From the NCBI GenBank assembly GCA_025617745.1, contig CM046873.1:32931101-32995100 (forward strand): 64,000 nucleotides of DNA, read 5' to 3'. The first letter of the stretch is position 1, and each line of letters begins with the position of its first letter. This document shows, piece by piece, positions 56,008 to 64,000 of this stretch. A model generated the notes under the pieces. It did no database searches, was not told the origin of the DNA, and saw only the letters and a program-made list of their open reading frames with translations. Position numbers and translations under genes: made by a program. The DNA comes from Heliocidaris erythrogramma. Taxonomy: Eukaryota > Echinodermata > Echinoidea > Camarodonta > Echinometridae.

Positions 56008-57164
56008 CACACGCAGGCAGTCGGTCTCAATTATTAAGAGCTCTCGGTCTCCCGAATCTCCGAAAAGTTGTTGGAAGGCCCACGATCAGGGGTGACGATC
56101 CGGGTCGGGTGGGGGGGGGGGGGGGGGTGGCACATCCCTCAGAAAATTTTTCAATTGCTGTGATGGTCCCCGGGAAGTTTCGAGACAAAAATGTGAAAGA
56201 AAACTAGGCCTATGAGAATATTGAGAAAAGGCTACAACATACTTAAAGTCATGAAGTACTTTAGAATTTCACTATTAAAATATGAATAATTTTTCTGTAG
56301 CCACGCATAATATAACATGATTTAACTTTATTATTGTATACTGCATAGACCTGTATGGCATGACAAACTAGGTTCCATCGTACGTTTGCAAGAACTCGAT
56401 AATGCAATTGCGATAGGGTCGGTGGAGATAAGGACCCGGCCTTTCGCCTATTCCTTTCTTTCTGTCTACTTTTTCTTTTTTCCTTGTCAGACAAGTTTGG
56501 TGTAAATCATGACCCCTAAAATTTGATGAACTATTTCTTGTTGATATTGTTCCTACCCGTTTTTTTTTTGCTTGACAGGCTTAAACAAATAGAGAAAATC
56601 TGATTCCGCCAAGCGCCTCTGGGGTCTACATTACTAAATTCAGGGTCTGTGGTTTTAGGGGGCAGCGACACGCCTCTCAATGGATTAAGAGTGTAGTCCC
56701 CACAAATCTGTGTTTCAACTATTATGTTTAAATTGTGATTTAAGCACTGCCCAATTGCTCTTAATTACAAAGTTGCATGACAATAATTTACCTCGCATAA
56801 TAACACAGGGTTTAATTTACCAAGTTCGTCAGTAGAATGCAAAGCTTTATACAACAATATTGGGACGGGGCATGTGTGTACCCGGCCTCACATAGGCCCT
56901 GCCCATCCTCGAATATCGCGCAAAGATCAGAAATTGCCGCCCTTGCCCACAAGACCAACATTTTCGGGTCTAACTGGTCTGTCGCTCTCGTGGTTTGAAG
57001 CCATGTTCGGCGATTTTTTGTCGGGGGGGGGGGGGGAGGACTAGCCTATGCCATTAGTTGCTGTACTGTCTTCATAATTTCCTGGGGGAAAGCGTCCCCC
57101 GTCTCCCCGGGATCGACGCCAATGGTTGTAAGCCTATCCACTCACACGGAGTCGAGTGGTGGAA

Positions 57165-57198
<34 letters not shown>

Positions 57199-57400
57199 GT
57201 TTAAATCTAATCAACTTTTTCATCTCTATGATGGTTTGTATGGGGATATCACCCTTCCCTGAATCGGTTTTGCAGAGCAATTTATTCAAGGACGGACCCC
57301 TCCTCCCGTTATCTAATAATTTTTTTAAACACCCTGTAGTATAGTCACCGAAGGATCAGGTAAACCATTTTCAAAGTTTCTAATTGGTCAATTGTCTCAT
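56008..57400. other. Intergenic DNA upstream of the KCNQ1-like gene
   Basis: Holds G runs at about 56110-56126 and 57025-57036 and a GA repeat at about 57168-57195. No exon recognised. Confidence 0.45.
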
Positions 57401-57819
57401 GAATATGTATGACGTAATTGTAAACAAACTCCTATCTTGCAGATGTGTATCGCCTTCATGCGCGGCGCGGCGTCGCTGGTACGACAAATTACATGCGAAA
57501 GCTGAGTGAGTAACACGGGAACCCTTCGGCGTGCAAATCACCGATCGTTTGCGGAGTTTCCGGATGTCAGGAAAAAATAATTGCACGTGTATATTTTGTA
57601 CGCGGCTAGCTAGCAGTTACCGGATCGGAGCGAGTTCACTGATTTTTTCTTTCGCACATTGAGATACAGACAGACGTCGCCCCTTAGTGAAGTTGACACA
57701 TTTTTCTGAAATTCTTGACCCACTTGGATGTCGTGCTATCAATATCCGAGATTTACCGTACCGCTCGGGATGTTTTTTTGAAATAATCTGAAGTGAAGGA
57801 GCAAAGATACAAAGTAGCA
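57401..57819 (+). promoter_or_regulatory. Probable promoter and 5' UTR of the KCNQ1-like gene
   Basis: The sequence directly upstream of the ATG is richer in CG dinucleotides (GCGCGGCGCGGCGTCGCTGG near 57460) than the surrounding DNA, as many animal promoters are. The start-codon frame has a stop (TAA at 57784-57786), so the 5' end of the coding region lies within this exon. No TATA box or initiator is claimed. Confidence 0.45.
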
Positions 57820-58175
57820 ATGGCTGAAAAAGAGGCAGGTCCGAAATCTCGCAACACGTCTTCGCCCAAAGCGTATTCTTACTCCAGCGTAATTGAACTG
57901 GACCCCGTAAGTTCTTCATCGGACATGGGGAGCAGCGGGGCGGGTCACCCTGGGGGCTGCGTGGCGTACAATCAACAAGCAGACAGCTCCTCGCGGAACC
58001 CCCTGGTGCAAACGTTGAACTTGAATAACAGTGTGCAAACTGATAAAGAATTTGAGAGAAAATACTCGGAACATGTGAGCAAAAGACCGTCAGTTCGGAT
58101 GAGCTTCCAAGGAAGAGTCTATAATTTCTTGGAGCGGCCATCAGGATGGAAATGCTTTGCCTACCATTTTGCAGT
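57820..58175 (+). CDS. KCNQ1: KCNQ1-type voltage-gated potassium channel, first coding exon (partial gene)
   Basis: The ATG at 57820 is the first after an in-frame TAA at 57784. The exon encodes 118 codons plus two bases and ends at a GTAAGT donor (58176). Residues 1-98 are a Ser-rich cytoplasmic N-terminus. Residues 99-119 read [20 protein letters not shown] then V, the start of S1. This matches KCNQ1 ([20 protein letters not shown]) rather than KCNQ2-5 (YNVLERPRGW). KCNQ1 forms slow delayed-rectifier potassium channels, in vertebrates with KCNE subunits. The exon ends where the vertebrate KCNQ1 first coding exon does, as far as I recall. The remaining exons lie beyond the window, so the first intron is over 5.8 kb. 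Confidence 0.93.
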
Positions 58176-58778
58176 GTAAGTAAATTACAAAAAGAAAGAA
58201 AAGAAGCATAATGATTAATGTTAATTGTTATTGTTAATGATTATGAAGTTAACAATAAATCTACATCATGTTGATTGGCTAATGGTAGCTATTCTTCCCA
58301 AATAACTGTTTATTATTATCATGTTTTTTCCTGATCATGAAATAGGAAATCTTTATAGATCCAGACTACAAATATTCTGCACAGTGAACGTGGTGCTCAC
58401 ATTTAATTACATGTATGATGTCGAATTCAATTATGGATAGGGTTCCCTTCGTCAAATTGTCTTTTGCATACAAGTTAAACAGGCACACTAAATAAATGAT
58501 TTGTGTCCTTTTTCATTTTATCCTTGAAATATCAAAAATAATTTGACACATTGATGCCCTGATAAAATATACCAGCAAAAGAAAAAAAGAAGCCACACAA
58601 GTGCTGTAGACTGTGTGGTACAATGTATGGAGAAAAATTAATCACACATTGCAAAAAGGTACAGCATTGTACCACCTCCCCCCCCCCCCCTCCCAATATA
58701 TTGTGTTAAAAATATCACACATGTCTTTTTAGCAGCCAGAGCCTAGGCTAGGGATGTCATAGACTTGTCCATAGAGTT

Positions 58779-59142
58779 AAAGATAAAGTTGAGTTCTGGT
58801 CATGCAGTTACATTGCACAAGAAACTGTCCCAAAACCATTGGGAAAGGTTGATTATTATAGCACATAAAAATTGGAGTATGCTGTAAGGTTTTGGAATTG
58901 CAGGAATTAACCCAATTCTACTGAGAGTCACACACGGAAATGTGTACATGGGACTACACACAAATGTTTGGCCCGAAATTTTAAGCTGTTTCTTTGCATA
59001 TTTTGAATGTGAGGGCATTTGAAGTGCTATCCTTTTCAGGGGACATTCTACTATGATAATATTCCAAACTGACATAAGGAGATTGATAAATTAAGCTCAC
59101 AAATTATTTTTGACCTTTCCCAGAACTCCACCTTCTCTTTAA
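58779..59142. mobile_element. MITE, ~365 bp
   Basis: The left end TTAAAGATAAAGTTGAGTTCTGG and the right end CCCAGAACTCCACCTTCTCTTTAA are inverted. Related segments occur in the transglutaminase intron at 46022 and 47053. Confidence 0.7.
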
Positions 59143-59209
59143 GCCATTGCCTATGGAAAGCTTAGGCTAAGAAAACATACAAAATTATTAAGTGATGGGC
59201 CTACATTTT

Positions 59210-59600
59210 TAGAAAAACTAAACAGATCAGACTTCAATACATAATGATGTTTAGATTTGCATGGAGTACATGGATAAGGGGCTCTTATCTTCATAAGATG
59301 TAGAGTTAGTATATGTGTAAGTGTTAATTGGATGTCCTAATTGAATTACTGATGTAATATCACAAAGCTTACAGGACATACAACAAGCAAGAAACAAAAA
59401 CATGCTATTTTACTAATGTACTAATTCACTAATTGTGTATCTAAAAATGAATTATAGCATAATTGATTAAATTACTTAGAACATTAGATTGAACATACAT
59501 GTACATCATCTACTGAGTGCCAGATAAGAGCCCTTTATACTCCATACTAATCTAGACATCATATGTATTGAAGCCTGATCTGTTTTCTTTTTCTATAAAG
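59210..59600. mobile_element. Foldback element, ~390 bp
   Basis: CAGATCAGACTTCAATACAT with GGGGCTCTTATCT on the left arm pairs with AGATAAGAGCCCTTTATACT and ATGTATTGAAGCCTGATCTG on the right arm. Arms are about 75 bp, with an AT-rich loop of about 230 bp. Confidence 0.8.
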
Positions 59601-60208
59601 GACAGTAGAACATCACATAATTATTTTCTATGTTTTCCTGCACATGTTATGTTAAGTATCAGAACCCTTTATTATAGAATATAACTGGAGCACAGTTTCT
59701 GAAGGACATTTTGTATCAAAGTATCAAAGAAAAAAAAAAATAAAGTTTCACCCTTTTTTTTTGCACCTAAAAAATTGTTAGGAATGAGGGAAGGGGGTAG
59801 ATGTCGGGGCTTGGCTCTACCTGTTTTTTGGGGCTAACCTGAACCCCATTTGTATTTTATACTTCAGTTTTACCAAAGAAAGCAGGCAACACTAAATAAA
59901 AGTAAATAAAAGTCCGCTGACCCTGGATAATGCAGGAGTAGCCAAGCAAGTAGCAGAGATAATACAAAGCTGATTTTGGGCAGTTTTGGATTTAGGAACT
60001 TTTTGCTATCAACAGCAGTGGGGAATTCATTTGTCTAATTTCTGTGATTAATGGATTATAATTCTGTTTTCTTGCATATACATGTAGGCTATGTACCTAG
60101 TGAAGACTGACAGGACTGTTGTGGAAAGCAGTTCTAAAACTGACACTGTTACCCTGTATAAATAAAACTGCAAAAAAACTAACAAAACAAAACAAAACAG
60201 ATATTGAA

Positions 60209-60969
60209 CTGGGCAATTCCATGATTTAATAGTAACGTTACACTTTATCAAATTTTAATATTTTTGATACAGATAATTCAATAGCTTTTTCATCTAAAGT
60301 CCTACTCTTGCAAATATATATTCACCTAACAAAGGTCCACAGTACATAAAGAAATCAAAAGTAAATGAATAAAATAAGAGCTGTAATGAGAACGTTTGAT
60401 GACGGTAATAGTAACGTTACAAAAAAAGGACATGAGAAACAAAAAAATATTCCTCCTTATTGTATTGTACCTCAAACTTGGAGCCATATCAGTATTACTT
60501 CTTAAATGATGACAAATGTTGCCCAAATTGCTTAGAGATTGTATCTCTCAATTTGTTTAAGTAGAGCCCAAAACCTTGGTTAGTAACGTTACGGTTAGTC
60601 ACGTTACAGTTTGTCCAGTTACTACATATTTGAGATTTTTATACCTTTTCAACAACTTATTATTGCCTACTTTCTTTTAATTAGTGTGACTAAATGCCCT
60701 ACAAATTATCTAATTGAAAAATTCACAAAATATGCGGTATATTTCTGTCCATGACTAAAAAACTATGTGAAGTCCCATCTATCTAAATTTGTGTATGGTT
60801 CGGATTCTTCTATAAGGGGCCATATTAAATAAAATTGTTTTTGGTGAGTATGAAACCCCTTTGTAAAAACAATTCCTGTATTTATTTAAACCCCCAAAAT
60901 CGACCTGAATTTGAGAAAGAGCAAAAATAAAGTTTGGCCTGATGTCCACTTAATCATGGAATTGCCCAA
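60209..60969. mobile_element. TIR element, ~760 bp, with internal TAACGTTAC palindromes
   Basis: ACTGGGCAATTCCATGATTT at the left is the inverse of AATCATGGAATTGCCCAACT at the right. TAACGTTAC palindromes occur near 60233, 60411 and 60581, and CACGTTAC near 60600. No coding capacity. Confidence 0.78.
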
Positions 60970-61379
60970 CTAGATAAACAATTCATGAGAGTATAGGGCT
61001 TATGATATTGATGAGTAAAGAATTTCAAGTGCTTAAACCCTTGACACTGAAAATGATACAAATGTATCGTAATTCATATCTCTAATTCCTTTATTGAATG
61101 CCCATTCATCTCTCTTCTGGGTCATTCCATGATGAGTTTCTGTCAGTTTTTATGACATACCAGAAGTGAGAAGCTACATGTATGTCTCATGTAAGTGGCC
61201 ATAACAATGTTTTGCTTGAATTGAGTTTGGCATGAAAACATTACCACCTACTTTATGTTGAGCAGTAATCTAGCTTCATGCTGAATCAATTTGGTTGACC
61301 CAAAGCTATGGAATATGATATAAATATGATCTCCATGTAACGTTTGTAAAAAAAAAAATTAAAAAAATTTGCGTATTAA

Positions 61380-61461
61380 TTAACCCCTTGCCTACTGGAA
61401 CCGGATCTTCCCTGTATAAAGTCTATATGGGAATGAGATAATCCTGTAGTTAACAGGTTAA
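61380..61461 (-). repeat. 80-bp element with inverted ends, copy 5 (reverse)
   Basis: TTAACCCCTTGCCTACTGGA to GTAGTTAACAGGTTAA, with GTCTATATGGGAATGAGA as the reverse of the family core. Confidence 0.75.
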
Positions 61462-61683
61462 TCAAGCTTTGAAGAATACCACCTGTAACAGGAATGGCTC
61501 TGCCAGGGTGCTACAATACATATTCATGGGATAAACAATGTGCAACAGATGATTTCATCTTCCATGTGTAACAGAAGATGTTACATGGACACCCTCACAT
61601 TTTCTTGCCCCAACTTCATGGAAAGACCCTACCACATTTGTATTACAGATCTATAACAACAATAAGAATGTGACATCACTTGC

Positions 61684-61762
61684 TTAACCTTTTGACTACT
61701 GAATTCTCTCCTTGCTATAGGCTTAATACACGGACTACCCTCTTCCTGTAGGTAGTGGGTTA
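61684..61762 (+). repeat. 80-bp element with inverted ends, copy 6
   Basis: TTAACCTTTTGACTACTGAA to GTAGGTAGTGGGTTAA, with the core CTCCTTGCTATAGGCTTAAT. It lies about 220 bp from copy 5 in the KCNQ1-like intron. Confidence 0.78.
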
Positions 61763-62184
61763 ATCATGAACCATAGGAATGGAGAAAAACAAAGGTTTCT
61801 TAATTAAGTAATACCCTAAATAGGAGAAGGCGTGATGCATGCATGAATTTATAATGATGTACAAATTATTCCCCAATAACTCACCCTAACCAATATAGAG
61901 ATGCGGGGTATTAGCGTGGCCATGAGCTGTAATAGTTTGTGTGCCACTTTGTGACATCCATGCAATATCCAATGCCAAGAACGCTGCTGAGCGATGGTAG
62001 ATATATATTGGAGTTGATTGGAAAAAACATTATAAGCGGCTGTCATACAGGACGTTTCATTACTTAGCGTCCATTTAAGCAATTAGGCATACCATTTTTA
62101 AAACAATCATCTTTGTGTCACTCATATTATAAAGTACATGTACATGTAAGTGAGGGAAGATAGGGGCTGGGGTGAGTAATTACA

Positions 62185-62227
62185 CAGCTCAGGGAGAAAG
62201 AGAGAGAGAGAGAGGGAGAGAGGGAGG

Positions 62228-62258
<31 letters not shown>

Positions 62259-62740
62259 GGAGGAAGAGAGAGAGAGAGAGAGAGAGAGGAAGGGATGGGA
62301 GGCAGGGAGGGGGAGGGAGTTAGGGAAGCTGTTATGGGGATGGAAGATGTGGGGAGGGAGGAAGAGAGGGAGAGAGATACAGAGAAAGAGAGAGAGAGAG
62401 AGTTAGGGGCAAGGCGTGCATAGATAGCAATACAGCTGGAGAGAGAGTGAGATGAAGATACAATGTAGAAAGTGTCAAAGATACCTGGAGAGAGAGATCG
62501 AGATCAAAAGGGAGATGAGAGCAGTAGAGAAAGAGGGGGGACACTGTTTTCAAGAGATCAGAACATAGAAAGGTAGAAAGAGCCATAAAGAGAGAATGGC
62601 AGAAAGAGAGATTAAAGAGAAACAGCTTGAGAGAGAGAGAGAGAGAAAGTGAGAGAGAGAGAGAGAAAGAGAATGAAGGAGAGAGTTAGAGATCAACGAC
62701 AACGCTTTCGAGAGGGAGATAGATAGAAACATGTAGAGAG
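62185..62740. repeat. GA-rich microsatellite field
   Basis: Several (GA)n and (GAGG)n blocks lie within about 550 bp. Open frames here (Arg/Glu-rich, Leu/Ser-rich) are artefacts. Confidence 0.88.
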
Positions 62741-63010
62741 TGTCTGTATATTATGCGAGCCTTTAGGCCTATCCTCAATTAGATAGCTGTAATTATCAGC
62801 AAATTTGAGAGGACAAGGGCATGTACATGTTATTAATAAATAACGTGCTTCAGTCTTTATAGCTGGTGAGAGGAGAGAGCTTCTGCCTAGGTTTTTTTCA
62901 TTATAAATGCAGACTGTACATGTTTGTACCATTTATTAAGCTATTTAGCCTGCTTTTCTATTTCTGTCCTGTCACTCATTCTCTCATGGCTTCTTCTATG
63001 TCGTCTGTTT

Positions 63011-63060
63011 GGAGCCAGAAGGGCGTTAACTCTGTGTTAAGGTATAGAGTTAACGCCTTT
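63011..63060. repeat. Short hairpin, AGAAGGGCGTTAACTCT-type, first of two
   Basis: AAGGGCGTTAACTCT pairs with AGAGTTAACGCCTTT about 15 bp later. A similar hairpin, GAAGGGCATTAAC / GTTAATGCCCTTC, is at about 63551-63600. The two share a CCAGAAGGGC(G/A)TTAAC motif. Confidence 0.6.
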
Positions 63061-64000
63061 CCTCACTTTTTATGATGAATTTGATATTTATTGAAATTTA
63101 TTTTCCTAAGTCATATACTATTGCTTCAGTTAATATATGTGTTTACATTAGTCCTTCTAATTCCATAGCTCAGAACATTTAATTATGTGGTGATCAATGT
63201 TAAGTCTTTGCATGCTATACTCAGTCTGAGACTACTAACTAGATTGCACAAAACACCCCTCTCCAATGCATTGGTAACATTTTTTACCTGGTTCTAATGC
63301 ATATAGTTTTAATCATTAAAGTTTAGAAACTTGAGGCTGGAGTATAACCAGTACATGATGAATTGTGATATTCTTCTGGGTTTTTTTTTTGTTGATGTTG
63401 AATAAGGCTAAATTACCTGTCTCTGTGTGAAATGAAAAAAAAAAAACAAGGCAAAAACAACATAAAACATTGTGAATACTTGTATATTTGACCTTAAATT
63501 CATTTGGTATGTTTCTTTGAAGAAAAAGGACAATTCATCTGTTGAGTGCTGGAAGGGCATTAACTCTTTGTGTTAAATGATGTTGGTTAATGCCCTTCTG
63601 GTTCTCAAGGTACTCTCAGCAGACAAAACTGTTATTGGATGAGTAGGATGATATGAGCACAATGTATCCATCCTGCCCAGTGCCCATCCATCACCAGGTG
63701 GAGATGTCAAAGTTATGGTTATTCTCAGGCTAATCATGATTTGTGGCATTGCTAATTGGTCTTGTGTGAACACATCAGTGCCTAATGAATGCTGCATCCT
63801 CGGACAGTAATTAGATGTGTGACATTTTGTGGATGCATGTCTGCTACTCATCATGCTTTTCATTTTGCGATAATTTGATATTCCAGAATTGCCCATTTTA
63901 CAGAATACTGGGCCTCTGAGTCAAATTTGATTAATTCGTCCATAGGGAATGGTCTGACAGACAGAGAGGCCCTACCTATAGACTTTTGTGTTGGTTTTTA

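Larger units (their letters stand above)
58176..64000 (+). other. First intron of the KCNQ1-like gene (continues past the window)
   Basis: No further exon is visible. The intron carries a MITE (58779-59142), a foldback element (59210-59600), a TIR element (60209-60969), two 80-bp elements and a GA-rich simple-repeat field (62185-62740). It also has two short hairpins near 63015-63055 and 63548-63602. Confidence 0.6.

Noticed and set aside
57617..58141. 174-codon minus-strand frame over the KCNQ1-like exon
   Set aside because: Antisense shadow of the conserved KCNQ1 exon. No independent evidence.
62172..62586. Arg/Glu-rich and Leu/Ser-rich frames
   Set aside because: GA microsatellite translation on both strands.
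1..64000. CRISPR array or bacterial operon
   Set aside because: The tandem arrays (49 bp, ~155 bp) have no spacer-repeat pattern, and the genes have spliceosomal introns.

Overview
The window reads as nuclear DNA of a marine invertebrate deuterostome, most likely an echinoderm and perhaps a sea urchin. This is inferred from intron-rich animal genes, many short palindromic transposons, tRNA-type SINEs, and long poly-G/poly-C and simple-sequence tracts. No prokaryotic features are visible.

Four protein-coding genes can be reconstructed. (1) At 1.07-6.8 kb on the plus strand lies a complete six-exon synaptotagmin-family gene of 410 aa. It has one membrane segment and two C2 domains that lack most of the usual calcium-ligand aspartates. 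(2) At 25.2-28.65 kb on the minus strand lies a three-exon gene for a protein of about 292 aa of unknown function, with a Ser/Thr-rich N-terminus and a compact basic C-terminal half. (3) At 37.65-52.31 kb on the plus strand lies a complete 13-exon transglutaminase of 745 aa with an intact Cys-His-Asp triad. One of its introns uses a GC donor. A possible extra first exon at about 11.74 kb would place gene 2 inside its first intron. (4) At 57.4-58.18 kb on the plus strand lies the first coding exon of a KCNQ1-type potassium channel. Its first intron fills the rest of the window.

Most of the remaining sequence is mobile-element debris. The main pieces are two roughly 2-kb Helitron-like (HINE/DINE-like) elements with 3' hairpins ending in CTAGT, the second nested in a TIR element with a TTA target duplication. 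There is also a 4.9-kb hAT-type element carrying a broken transposase tail, and a 195-bp internally deleted relative of it with a perfect 8-bp duplication. Other groups are TA-flanked and TTAA-flanked MITEs, several foldback elements, two subfamilies of 125-170-bp palindromic MITEs, six copies of an 80-bp element with inverted ends, and four SINEs plus one SINE/LINE tail. Simple repeats include a 49-bp minisatellite, a ~680-bp TTC tract and many G/C homopolymers.

The four genes do not form an obvious functional unit: membrane trafficking, unknown, protein crosslinking and potassium conductance. The least ordinary features are the six-copy 80-bp family, the paired Helitron-like elements, the hAT element with an internal foldback, the GC-AG intron and a relic duplicated transglutaminase exon.
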